Source of the DNA: Candidatus Anaerobutyricum stercoripullorum
Lineage (GTDB): Bacteria; Bacillota; Clostridia; Lachnospirales; Lachnospiraceae
Direction of reading: 5' to 3'
DNA length: 20,992 bases
Assembly (NCBI GenBank): GCA_019114885.1
Contig: DXEQ01000130.1
Coordinates: forward strand, 1 to 20,992
Of this stretch, positions 6,956 to 14,137 are shown piece by piece; within the stretch, counting starts at the first letter, position 1; every line of letters starts with the position of its first letter. The notes under the pieces were generated by a model. It was not told where the DNA came from and did no database searches. It saw only the letters and a program-made list of their open reading frames with translations. Position numbers and translations under genes: made by a program.

Positions 6956-7390
6956 TTATTTTCTGTTTCTCACTATTTTAACGGTTCTCCTCAGTTTTTT
7001 CAATGTCTTTAAAAGAGAATTCACAATAAATTTTATGGGAAAAACAAGGGTCCGGCTTGCCGCCAGCAGCAAAAAGACCGCTGCCCCCACCAGAAACTCC
7101 ATGCCTTTTTCCACAAGCGGACTCAGCAGAAAAAAATACAAAAGAGCCCCTGCAAAAAGACCTGCCAGCACATAAAAACGAATTTCTCCCCGGCTGCAGA
7201 TCTGGAACAGCAGAAACAGCCCCGCCGCCGCTGTCAGACTGAAGATCACATCCTCCAGATGGACCGTCCGGTCTTTGTGGCTGATCTTCCGGCGGACAGC
7301 GCGAAAAAAATCATACCACACGCCAAGAACCGCCCCGTAGAGGGCGCTTATCATAAACAGCCGCCATTGCTGCACGATCATCTCTGCCAT
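6956..7390 (-). CDS. yabQ: Spore cortex protein YabQ
   Basis: Membrane protein needed for spore cortex formation in Bacillus, made in the mother cell. The 144 residues have about four membrane segments (roughly 11-29, 47-65, 70-91, 97-116), a YDFFRAVRR signature (26-34) typical of the family, and a strongly basic C-terminus. GGAGAG lies 7 bp before the ATG at 7388-7390. It sits between yabP and divIC, exactly as in Bacillus, 66 bp after yabP and 9 bp before divIC. Confidence 0.9.
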   Translation of the reverse strand: MAEMIVQQWRLFMISALYGAVLGVWYDFFRAVRRKISHKDRTVHLEDVIFSLTAAAGLFLLFQICSRGEIRFYVLAGLFAGALLYFFLLSPLVEKGMEFLVGAAVFLLLAASRTLVFPIKFIVNSLLKTLKKLRRTVKIVRNRK

Positions 7391-7456
7391 AACACTGCTC
7401 TCCCTCCCGTCTCCCCCTTTTCGCCGGGACCTTGCCCGCGGCGCGCTTCCTCACCT

Positions 7457-7765
7457 TTATCGGAACAGCCGCCGCATGATCCCGCCTTTTTCTCCTTTTC
7501 CGGGGCCGCTGTCGGAGTAAACGAAGCTGTCCACGACGCCCTCGATCTCCACCTCTCCTTTTTCCACCGTGAGCCTGGTCACGTGCAGGTCTTCCCCGTG
7601 AATCATCAAAAGCCCCTGTTCCGTATCCAGAATGATCTCATTTAAGTCAAAGGAGATGACCTCCCGCACCCCGCTGATGCTCCCGCTGCCGCGGTTAAAC
7701 AAAGAAATTTTGTGGTTTTTCATGATGCGGTCTTCCATATATCCCCCGCTGTCCTGATACTGCAT
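7457..7765 (-). CDS. yabP: Sporulation protein YabP
   Basis: Small protein required for spore cortex assembly; a partner of YabQ by gene context. The core, from HKISLFNRGSGSISGV (about 18-33) through LMIHGEDLHVTRL (53-65) to VEIEGVVDSFVYS (72-84), is the YabP-type beta-rich fold. The ATG at 7763-7765 is chosen because GGAGGAGGG ends 5-6 bp before it, giving 102 residues, near the usual 100. An alternative ATG at 7736-7738 has a GGGGGA upstream, and the frame is open further 5' without a better ribosome-binding site. It is first gene of yabP-yabQ-divIC and divergent from the HU gene. Confidence 0.88.
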   Translation of the reverse strand: MQYQDSGGYMEDRIMKNHKISLFNRGSGSISGVREVISFDLNEIILDTEQGLLMIHGEDLHVTRLTVEKGEVEIEGVVDSFVYSDSGPGKGEKGGIMRRLFR

Positions 7766-7794
7766 GGACGCCCTCCTCCACCGTTCTTTTTCCA

Positions 7795-7823
7795 TGTCTA
7801 TGCGGTCTGTCCGGGCAACATGC
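7795..7823 (-). promoter_or_regulatory. Candidate sigma-E promoter of yabP-yabQ-divIC
   Basis: On the minus strand GCATGTT (plus 7817-7823) and CATAGACA (plus 7795-7802) are separated by 14 bp. They resemble the sigma-E -35 (KCATATT) and -10 (CATACAMT) with the usual 14-15 bp spacing. The predicted start lies about 23 bp before yabP. In Bacillus the yabP operon belongs to the sigma-E regulon, which supports this weak match. Confidence 0.4.
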
Positions 7824-7853
7824 ATACCGTCAGAAAGTTTTAAACATATATTC

Positions 7854-7882
7854 TTGACAAATAAAGCGGAAACCGTTATAAC
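7854..7882 (+). promoter_or_regulatory. Sigma-A promoter of HU gene
   Basis: TTGACA (7854-7859) and TATAAC (7877-7882) are separated by 17 bp, giving a leader of about 50 nt before the HU start codon. It serves HU and probably rqcP. Confidence 0.85.
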
Positions 7883-7937
7883 TATGGAAGTAAATAGATT
7901 CTATGCGGATTTTGCGCGAATATCAGGAGGAAATATT

Positions 7938-8213
7938 ATGAATAAAACAGAATTGATCGCAGCGATCGCCGAGAGAACAGAACTGACAAAAAAAGATGCC
8001 GATAACGCGTTAAAGGCATTTATCGATGTTGTGGGAGATGAGCTCAGCAAGGGAGAGAAGGTTCAGCTTGCAGGCTTTGGTACATTTGAGGTGGCAGAGC
8101 GCGCAGAGCGTGAGGGCATCAATCCGAGAACCAAGGAGACCATCACCATCCCTGCTTCCAAATCTCCGAAATTCAAAGCAATGAAAGCATTAAAGGAGAA
8201 AGTAAATAACTAA
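7938..8213 (+). CDS. hup: HU-family DNA-binding protein
   Basis: Dimeric nucleoid protein that bends and compacts DNA. The 91 residues carry the conserved helical start MNKTELIAAIAE, the GFGTFEV turn (46-52) and the arm region with GINPRTKETITIPAS (60-74), including the proline (63) that intercalates in DNA. Length is typical. AGGAGG lies 7-8 bp upstream of the ATG. rqcP follows after 29 bp without a terminator, so the two are probably co-transcribed. Confidence 0.96.
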   Translation: MNKTELIAAIAERTELTKKDADNALKAFIDVVGDELSKGEKVQLAGFGTFEVAERAEREGINPRTKETITIPASKSPKFKAMKALKEKVNN

Positions 8214-8242
8214 TACACTCCTTTCGCACGGAGGTGTATATC

Positions 8243-8482
8243 ATGAGACTTGATAAGTTTTTGAAGGTTTCCCGGCTGATCAAGCGCCGTACCGTCGCCA
8301 ACGAAGCTTGCGACGCCGGCCGGGTACTTGTCAACGGCAAGGCCGCCAAGGCCAGCCTCAACGTAAAGAGCGGAGATATCCTGGAGATCCAGTTCGGCAA
8401 CAAGAGTGTGAAGGCCGAGATCCTGGATGTGAAGGATACCGCCAAAAAAGAGGAAGCGAAAGAGTTATTCCGTTATCTGTAA
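8243..8482 (+). CDS. rqcP: S4-domain ribosome quality-control protein RqcP (YabO)
   Basis: Small RNA-binding protein of the S4/Hsp15 family; in Bacillus it works with RqcH and the 50S subunit in C-terminal alanine tailing of stalled chains. The 79 residues start MRLDKFLKVSRLIKRR, followed by the S4 core ANEACDAGRVLVNGKAAKAS, the hallmark of the family. The ATG at 8243 is chosen since GGAGG lies 8 bp before it; a GTG at 8234 would overlap that site. In Bacillus yabO lies directly before yabP; here it is divergent from yabP and paired with HU instead. Confidence 0.93.
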   Translation: MRLDKFLKVSRLIKRRTVANEACDAGRVLVNGKAAKASLNVKSGDILEIQFGNKSVKAEILDVKDTAKKEEAKELFRYL

Positions 8483-8494
8483 GTCGAATATCAG

Positions 8495-8578
8495 GATTTT
8501 TTTGTTGAACAAAAAAGGGACTGCCGCAGTCAATGTCATTACTGATTGAATGACCTTGCTGCCACAGTCCTTTTTTGC
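8495..8578. repeat. Dispersed repeat element, copy B
   Basis: This is the second copy of the element seen at 343-424, in the same orientation: GATTTTTT, a TT/AAC core, an A-run, GGG, GCCGCAGTC, ATGTCAT, AC, variable loop, CTGCC, TTTTTGC. It forms a stronger hairpin than copy A, because AATGTCATT can pair with AATGACCTT and the outer arms are nearly perfect. Confidence 0.6.
8511..8576. terminator. Bidirectional terminator between rqcP and spoVT
   Basis: AAAAAAGG(G)ACTG (8511-8523) pairs with CAGTCCTTTTTT (8565-8576), and an inner stem continues through GCAG/CTGC. The A-run and T-run flank it symmetrically, so it can end rqcP on the plus strand and spoVT (stop 30 bp away) on the minus strand. 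Confidence 0.85.
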
Positions 8579-8605
8579 TGCTCTGCTATATTCTTTCACC
8601 GGCCG

Positions 8606-9148
8606 CTATACATTGATCTGCCTTCCCAGAAATTCCGCGGCGATGGCCGCCGCCTTCCTTTCCAGCTCGCCAAGCCTGCGCCCCGGCTCCCGGGCCATGA
8701 GAAAGACCGCGCCCAGAATCTCGCCCCCGCTTCGTATGAGGGCGTAAACCTGATCGCCGCCCGCCTCCATCCCGTCCGCGACCGGGATAAAACGGGTGCG
8801 CTCCACAGCGGGGATCTGCTCATTTCTGTCATCCAGAATCGCTTCCAGACGGTCGCTGATTCCCTGTCCCTTCATCCCTTTTCCCGCGCCGGCGGCAGCT
8901 ATGACCTTCTCACGGTCCGTGATGAGGACCCAGGCTCCGGTCTGCTGGAGTATGCACTCGGCGTACTCCTGCGCCAGCGACGAAAACTCGGAAAAGGGAA
9001 GGTATTTTTTCAGGATGATGCCTCCCTCCTGATCGGTGTATATTTCCAGAGGCATCCCCTCCTTGACCTTCAGTGTCTTTCTGATCTCTTTGGGAATCAC
9101 AATTCTGCCCAAATCGTCTATTCTTCGGACGATACCTGTCGCTTTCAT
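8606..9148 (-). CDS. spoVT: Stage V sporulation regulator SpoVT
   Basis: Forespore transcription factor that tunes sigma-G-dependent genes in Bacillus. The 180 residues match SpoVT in length and layout. There is an AbrB-type swapped-hairpin DNA-binding domain at 1-50 (MKATGIVRRIDDLGRIVIPKE onwards). It is followed by a GAF-like domain, about 55-180, with WVLITDREKVIAAAG and an ALIRSGGEILGAVFL core. GGAGG lies 9 bp upstream of the ATG. It is a single-gene unit by appearance, with a candidate sigma-G promoter upstream and the bidirectional terminator downstream. Confidence 0.93.
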   Translation of the reverse strand: MKATGIVRRIDDLGRIVIPKEIRKTLKVKEGMPLEIYTDQEGGIILKKYLPFSEFSSLAQEYAECILQQTGAWVLITDREKVIAAAGAGKGMKGQGISDRLEAILDDRNEQIPAVERTRFIPVADGMEAGGDQVYALIRSGGEILGAVFLMAREPGRRLGELERKAAAIAAEFLGRQINV

Positions 9149-9204
9149 AAAAATATTCCTCCATATTACATTCTGACATTTATCCTTCAGGGTGTCGGTA
9201 AATG

Positions 9205-9234
9205 TAGTATCTGTAAAAAAGGAAGATTTATACC
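9205..9234 (-). promoter_or_regulatory. Candidate sigma-G promoter of spoVT
   Basis: On the minus strand GGTATA (plus 9229-9234) and GATACTA (plus 9205-9211) are separated by 17 bp. The -10 differs from the sigma-G consensus CATACTA at one position and the -35 keeps the ATA of TGMATA. In Bacillus spoVT is a sigma-G gene, which fits. Confidence 0.5.
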
Positions 9235-9246
9235 CCGCCGTCTGTC

Positions 9247-9912
9247 CTACTGTTCTTTGGACGGCTTGTAATTGTCAAAACACCGGTCTTTATCGTAATA
9301 AATCTGATCCCGCGCCACCAGTCTGGCCTGTCCGTTCTCCGCCTCCACGATATTGACCGCGCAGTTATACGGCACATGTCCCTGCCAGAAATCCATCCGG
9401 TTCTCATACAGCGGATTGAGCAGCGCCCGCATGGCGCAGCCGTGGGTGGAGACCAGAATCGTCTTACCCTCATACTCCGGATTATGTATCACATCCTGCA
9501 GAAAATCCGCCGTCCGGGCGCAGACGTCCCGGACGCTGTCTCCGTCCGGAGCCCCCTCGTAGTGCAGCGGGTCCTCATAGAACTGGTCGAAAAGTCCCTC
9601 CGCGCTCTCTCTTTTATTGCTGTGCCCTTCCCAGCTTCCCCAGTTGATCTCCTTGATCCTCTCGTCCTCGATCACAGGAATCTCTCTGCCATAGTACGCG
9701 GCGGAAGGTCCGGTGACCAGCGCCGCCGTCTCCCTGGCCCTCTGCAGAGGACTGGAGATGATCAGATCAAACGGGACTTCTCTCAGTGCCTCTCCCGTGA
9801 TGCGGGCCAGCTCTCTTCCCCTGTCGTTCAGCGGAATGTCCGCCCAACCCTGCATCTTGCCCTCTGCGTTCCACTCTGTCTCTCCGTGTCGAATCACATA
9901 TAATCTCATCAT
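9247..9912 (-). CDS. Histidine phosphatase family protein
   Basis: Cytosolic phosphatase of the phosphoglycerate mutase-like superfamily. The 221 residues have the phospho-acceptor RHG (8-10, H9), SSPLQRARET (53-62, conserved arginine), the INWGSWEG segment (89-96) and the second histidine in STHG (155-158). This is a complete catalytic set. The substrate cannot be told from sequence; relatives act on sugar phosphates, phosphoglycerate or cobalamin precursors. The ATG at 9910-9912 is chosen since AGGAG lies 7 bp upstream. It has its own promoter and is divergent from the transglutaminase-like gene. Nothing ties it to the neighbouring sporulation or glycan genes. Confidence 0.88.
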   Translation of the reverse strand: MMRLYVIRHGETEWNAEGKMQGWADIPLNDRGRELARITGEALREVPFDLIISSPLQRARETAALVTGPSAAYYGREIPVIEDERIKEINWGSWEGHSNKRESAEGLFDQFYEDPLHYEGAPDGDSVRDVCARTADFLQDVIHNPEYEGKTILVSTHGCAMRALLNPLYENRMDFWQGHVPYNCAVNIVEAENGQARLVARDQIYYDKDRCFDNYKPSKEQ

Positions 9913-9980
9913 GGTCTTTCTCCTGTAGTATTCTTTCTGAAACAACTTATTGATTTATTTTCAACATTTTTTCCTTCTTA

Positions 9981-10009
9981 ATAGTAGTAACCCTTTTTCG
10001 CAAAGTCAA
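9981..10009 (-). promoter_or_regulatory. Sigma-A promoter of the histidine phosphatase gene
   Basis: On the minus strand TTGACT (plus 10004-10009) and TACTAT (plus 9981-9986) are separated by 17 bp. The leader to the start codon is about 60 nt. Confidence 0.7.
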
Positions 10010-10060
10010 TACTTTTCTCCCATCTTCCCGGTGTCCGGACGCGCATACACCGCAATTATC

Positions 10061-10089
10061 TTGCAAATTCTATTGCCATCCCTTACAAT
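10061..10089 (+). promoter_or_regulatory. Promoter of the transglutaminase-like gene
   Basis: TTGCAA (10061-10066) and TACAAT (10084-10089) are separated by 17 bp. The -35 is a variant form. The sequence TTATCTTGCAA around the -35, and an ATAAAATG plus CAGTAT downstream, recur in front of the yfhO-like gene (see findings). Confidence 0.6.
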
Positions 10090-10162
10090 AAAATGAACAG
10101 ACAGTATGGGCGGTGCTTCCGCTCCGACGGGCTTTGCCGCTATTTTTTCGCGAGGTTATCCC

Positions 10163-11140
10163 ATGTTTCTATCATATGTTATAAAATGTACTTCTATTTT
10201 TAAATATATTCTGTCCGCCCTTGTTTTTTTATGTATCCTGGGCATGTGCGGCTGCGGAAAAGGCACGGACAGCGGGCAGGTTCCATCCGCCGGGGCGGCC
10301 TCCGGCGGACCTGGATCCCTGCCTTCCGACAGTATCACCGCCTTCGGCCCCGCCATTCTCCTGCCTTCCGCGGACGGAAAAGAGACCATCGGCAGCGACG
10401 AGGTCACCGTGGACGTCTCCAACACGGCGCAGGGCTACATCATGGCGGCCTACCACGGCAGCGCCCCGCAGGTCAACGTCCAGGTCACCGGGCCCGACGG
10501 CGTGACCTATCTTTATTTTATCAGCGAAAAGGATACGTACACGGCCATGCCGCTGTCCTCCGGGGACGGTTCCTATCTCATTGACGTTTATGAACAGCTG
10601 GAAGGAGACATGTACGGCAACATCCTGTCCGACGTCATCGACGTGACTCTGGACAACGAATTCATGCCATTCTTGTATTCCAATCAGTTCGTGTATTTCA
10701 CGAAAGACACCAGGGCCATCCAAAAGGGCGACGAGCTGGCGGCGGGCTGCACCGATGATCTGGATATCACCGCCAACATCTACAACTTTGTGGTCGGCAA
10801 TACGCAGTATGACTACGATAAGGCCGCTGCCGTCACCTCCCCCTATTATCCGGATGTGGACGAGACCATGGACACGGGCAAGGGCATCTGCTTTGATTAT
10901 TCCGCCCTCATGTGCACCATGCTGCGCACCCAGGGAATCCCCTGCAAGCTGAATATCGGCTACGCCGGCGACGTCTACCACGCCTGGATCAGCGTGTACT
11001 TAAAGTCCGTGGGCTGGGTGGATAATCTCATCCAGTTTGACGGCAAAAACTGGAGCATGATGGATCCGACCATGGCTTCCACCGACGGCGACTCCTACGA
11101 CCCGTCAAAAGAACAATATACCGTCATGTTTCAGAGGTAA
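10163..11140 (+). CDS. Secreted transglutaminase-like (lipo)protein
   Basis: Extracytoplasmic protein of the transglutaminase/cysteine-protease superfamily, possibly lipid-anchored. The 325 residues begin with a hydrophobic signal segment (about 10-28) ending in LGMCGCG. Cys29 or Cys31 may be the lipidated residue, though the motif is not a perfect lipobox. A Ser/Gly/Pro linker and a beta-rich region (about 55-195) follow. The transglutaminase core carries the triad: Cys243 in KGICFDYSAL, His273 in YHAWISVY and Asp301 in MMDPT. The ATG at 10163 is chosen because GAGG lies before it and the signal segment then starts at the N-terminus. Such domains cleave or crosslink peptides at the cell surface; the substrate is unknown. 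It precedes the glycan genes but has its own promoter. Confidence 0.8.
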   Translation: MFLSYVIKCTSIFKYILSALVFLCILGMCGCGKGTDSGQVPSAGAASGGPGSLPSDSITAFGPAILLPSADGKETIGSDEVTVDVSNTAQGYIMAAYHGSAPQVNVQVTGPDGVTYLYFISEKDTYTAMPLSSGDGSYLIDVYEQLEGDMYGNILSDVIDVTLDNEFMPFLYSNQFVYFTKDTRAIQKGDELAAGCTDDLDITANIYNFVVGNTQYDYDKAAAVTSPYYPDVDETMDTGKGICFDYSALMCTMLRTQGIPCKLNIGYAGDVYHAWISVYLKSVGWVDNLIQFDGKNWSMMDPTMASTDGDSYDPSKEQYTVMFQR

Positions 11141-11158
11141 TTTTGGTTCTTTCTTATC

Positions 11159-11187
11159 TTGCAATCGGACAGTGTTTAGCATAAAAT
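11159..11187 (+). promoter_or_regulatory. Promoter of the yfhO-like gene
   Basis: TTGCAA (11159-11164) and TAAAAT (11182-11187) are separated by 17 bp, 19 bp after the preceding stop codon and about 45 bp before the start codon. It shares the TTATCTTGCAA block with the promoter at 10061-10089. Confidence 0.55.
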
Positions 11188-11233
11188 GTAGGCAGTATCA
11201 GCATTATTGAACGAAAGAGAGAGGTATACTACG

Positions 11234-14029
11234 ATGTATGTCAAACATGAAGCCCGCCCCGGGGCGGGTCCCAAATCGCAAAAACGAAAACTTCTGGAAT
11301 ATTTCTGCGTGTACACCCTTATTTTTATCTTTATCGCAGGCATCGCGTTTTTTCCGTTTCTGGAAGAGGAATATTGTCTCATCTGGAAGACGGACGGAAT
11401 GCCGCAGTATCTGATCTGGCTGCAGTATACCGGTCAATATATCCGCGATGTACTCTCCAATCTTCTCCACGGACAGTTCACCCTGCCCATGTACGATTTT
11501 TCCATCGGAATGGGCGGCGATGTGCGAAGCTTTGTGAAGCCGGACCCCGTCAACCTGCTGGGCGTCTTCATGACCGGGGAGGAGTATTCCTGGCAGATCT
11601 ACAGTCTGCTGACCCTTTTTAAGATCTATCTGATCGGCATTTCCTTCTCCTGTTACGGTTTTTATATGAAAAAGAAGCGTTACAACGTGCTGGCCGGAGC
11701 TGTCCTCTACACGTTCAGTTCCTACACCTTTTATCAGATTGAACGCCATCCGCAGTTCTACATGGGTATCGTCCTGCTTCCGCTGCTGTGCATCGGACTG
11801 GAACAGATCATGCAGAAGAAAAAACTGCTGTTTTATACCTTCCTGGTGGCAGTCTCTCTGATGACCAGTTACTACTTCCTTTTTATTAACACCATCCTGA
11901 TGGGCATCTATGTCCTGCTGCGGATCGGAAGCATCTATGAGACCCACCGGATCCGGAACTTTTTCCAGATTCTCTGGCGCATCATCGTGAGCTACCTTTT
12001 CGGCTGCGGAATGGCCGTCGTCTTTTTCGCGCCTTCCATCGCCAGCTTCTTCTTATCCGCCAGAATGAGTTCCGGAACCAAGGCCGCTGCCGTGGGAAGC
12101 TTCTTTACTTACGGCGCAGACCGTATCGTCAAGCTTTTCCTGTCCCTGACAGCGCCGGTCCGCGACGCCGGTTCCCTGACGTCCATCTCCGTGAGCGCCC
12201 TGATGCTGCCGGCTCTGATCCTTCTGTTTGGCCGGAAACTGAAACAGCAGCTGACGCTCAAAGTAGGCGTGATCGTCGGCGTGATCTTACTGATGGTCCC
12301 GCTGTTTGGTTACATTTTTTCCGGTTTCAGCACCGTCAACAACCGCTGGAGCTTTGGATTTGTCTTCCTTCTGGCCATTGTATTCATGACGGAGTTTGAC
12401 CGGCTGCGGTCCATGCCGAAAAAACAATATCTGATCTTCGCGGCGGCCGTCGTGCTCTACGGCGTCTGCTGGATGCTGACAGATCCGGGCAAGATCTTAT
12501 ACGCCGCCGCATTTATCCTGCTTGCGGCCGCCCTGCTCCTGCTGGGCTTCTTCCGCCTGCGGTCCACAAAGATTCCTGTCCGGATTCAAAAAGGCGGTAT
12601 GCTCCTGTTCCTGGCTGTCTCCGTGGCGGCCAACGGCTATGTGACTAACTCAGCGGCTTTCGGCAATCTGGTGGATCAGTTCCAGAACCGCCACACCGCC
12701 AACCATTATTTTACCGCATCCCGCTATCAATATGTGGCGGACATACCAGACGACAGTTTTTACCGGATTGACACAAATATGATGTACAACAATTACAATA
12801 ATACCGCCGTGGCCCTTGATTACAACGGAATCTCGCTATACAGCAGCACCATCGGCTCCGGCACCATCCGCTACTTTACCGAGTCGGAGAGCATCGGAAT
12901 CAGCGCCCTGAACCGGACCCTCTTTCTGGACAACCGGACCAGCCAGGAGGCGCTGGCCTGCGTGAAATATTTTATCACCACCAAGGATGGCAGCCGCTAC
13001 GCGCCTTACGGTTTCACCCTGGATCCGGAACTGTCCGCACAGTCGGATGAGTACGATATCTACGTCAACGAGCATCCGCTCTCCATCGGTTACGGCTATG
13101 ACAGCGTCTTAAGCCGCACGGAATATGAGTCCCTGTCCGCCCTGGAAAAGCAGCAGGCACAGTTAAAGGGAGCGGTCTTGTCCGATGAAGACATGGAGGA
13201 TTTCGATACATTTTCCAAAACGGAGGAGATCGGTTCCGACATTTCCACGGGCACCATCGAGATCACCGGCGTTGACAAACACATTGAACGAGACGGAAAC
13301 ACCTATCAGGTGAAGAAAAAAGCGAAGTACAAGACCACCGTGGTGGACGGCAAAGAGGTGGAGACCGACGTCTCCCCGAAGGTTCATTTCCGCACCTCCT
13401 CCAAAAAGGGCTGCGAAGTTTATCTGCGTTTTAAGAACCTGACTACGGATCTGGCTAAGCGGACCGACGTCAATGTATACACCGACGATATCGAAAAGCG
13501 GGCCATCGTCCGAAGCGATAAGGATACTTATGGTCTGGGCGTCAACGACTACCTGATCAACCTGGGCTACTATGACTCCGACGAGACCATCGAGGGAACC
13601 ATCAGTTTTGCCAGAAAAGGCAGTTACACCTTCGAGGATATGGAGATCTACTACGTATCTATGGATTCCTACGAGGAGGAGATCGCCGCCCGGAACGCAT
13701 CGGGTCTTACCGACGTCACGCAATCTGACAACCGTATCACCGGAACGGTGGACGCCTCCGGCGACCAGCTCCTCGCCTTCTCCATCCCGTACCACGTCGG
13801 ATGGAAGGCTTATATCGATGGTGAAGAGTCAAAGACTTACCGTGTGAACACCCTGTACATGGGCGTCAAAGTTCCTGCCGGAACCCACACGGTCACGCTG
13901 GAATACACCTCCCCGGGAACCACCGTGGGCGGCGCGGTCTCCGCCGTATGCACGCTTCTTTTCCTCGGAGCGGTGATCGTTCAGTGGAGAAGAAAGAGAC
14001 GGCCGGCAGCCGCAAACCAGCCCAGATAG
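11234..14029 (+). CDS. YfhO-family membrane protein (GT-C type glycosyltransferase)
   Basis: Large polytopic protein of 931 residues. A first membrane segment (about 22-43) is followed by an extracytoplasmic loop with KTDGMPQYLIW (52-62), whose Asp-Gly sits where GT-C enzymes carry their catalytic acid. Many further membrane segments run to about 470. Then there is a large soluble, beta-rich region (about 480-890) and a final membrane segment (about 897-917) with a basic tail. In Bacillus and Staphylococcus YfhO acts with the polyprenyl-phosphate glycosyltransferase CsbB to add sugars to lipoteichoic acid outside the cell. A CsbB-like gene lies two genes downstream. The ATG at 11234 is chosen because GAGAGG lies 9 bp upstream; a TTG at 11207 lacks such a site. 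No terminator follows; wecE begins 108 bp later. Confidence 0.82.
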   Translation: MYVKHEARPGAGPKSQKRKLLEYFCVYTLIFIFIAGIAFFPFLEEEYCLIWKTDGMPQYLIWLQYTGQYIRDVLSNLLHGQFTLPMYDFSIGMGGDVRSFVKPDPVNLLGVFMTGEEYSWQIYSLLTLFKIYLIGISFSCYGFYMKKKRYNVLAGAVLYTFSSYTFYQIERHPQFYMGIVLLPLLCIGLEQIMQKKKLLFYTFLVAVSLMTSYYFLFINTILMGIYVLLRIGSIYETHRIRNFFQILWRIIVSYLFGCGMAVVFFAPSIASFFLSARMSSGTKAAAVGSFFTYGADRIVKLFLSLTAPVRDAGSLTSISVSALMLPALILLFGRKLKQQLTLKVGVIVGVILLMVPLFGYIFSGFSTVNNRWSFGFVFLLAIVFMTEFDRLRSMPKKQYLIFAAAVVLYGVCWMLTDPGKILYAAAFILLAAALLLLGFFRLRSTKIPVRIQKGGMLLFLAVSVAANGYVTNSAAFGNLVDQFQNRHTANHYFTASRYQYVADIPDDSFYRIDTNMMYNNYNNTAVALDYNGISLYSSTIGSGTIRYFTESESIGISALNRTLFLDNRTSQEALACVKYFITTKDGSRYAPYGFTLDPELSAQSDEYDIYVNEHPLSIGYGYDSVLSRTEYESLSALEKQQAQLKGAVLSDEDMEDFDTFSKTEEIGSDISTGTIEITGVDKHIERDGNTYQVKKKAKYKTTVVDGKEVETDVSPKVHFRTSSKKGCEVYLRFKNLTTDLAKRTDVNVYTDDIEKRAIVRSDKDTYGLGVNDYLINLGYYDSDETIEGTISFARKGSYTFEDMEIYYVSMDSYEEEIAARNASGLTDVTQSDNRITGTVDASGDQLLAFSIPYHVGWKAYIDGEESKTYRVNTLYMGVKVPAGTHTVTLEYTSPGTTVGGAVSAVCTLLFLGAVIVQWRRKRRPAAANQPR

Positions 14030-14064
14030 CGTGTGAATGCCGTCGGCGCAAGTCAAGTTAAATA

Positions 14065-14093
14065 TGTACATTCCCCAGTACATTTGCTATAAT
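14065..14093 (+). promoter_or_regulatory. Candidate promoter of wecE-like gene
   Basis: A perfect TATAAT (14088-14093) has a poor -35, TGTACA (14065-14070), at 17 bp. ATGTAC and GTACAT form an inverted repeat (14064-14069 and 14078-14083) that covers the -35 and spacer. This may be an operator, and the weak -35 would fit an activated promoter. Confidence 0.5.
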
Positions 14094-14137
14094 AGGGAAT
14101 TGAAAAAAAATGATTACGCATAGAAGAAGGATTGCAT

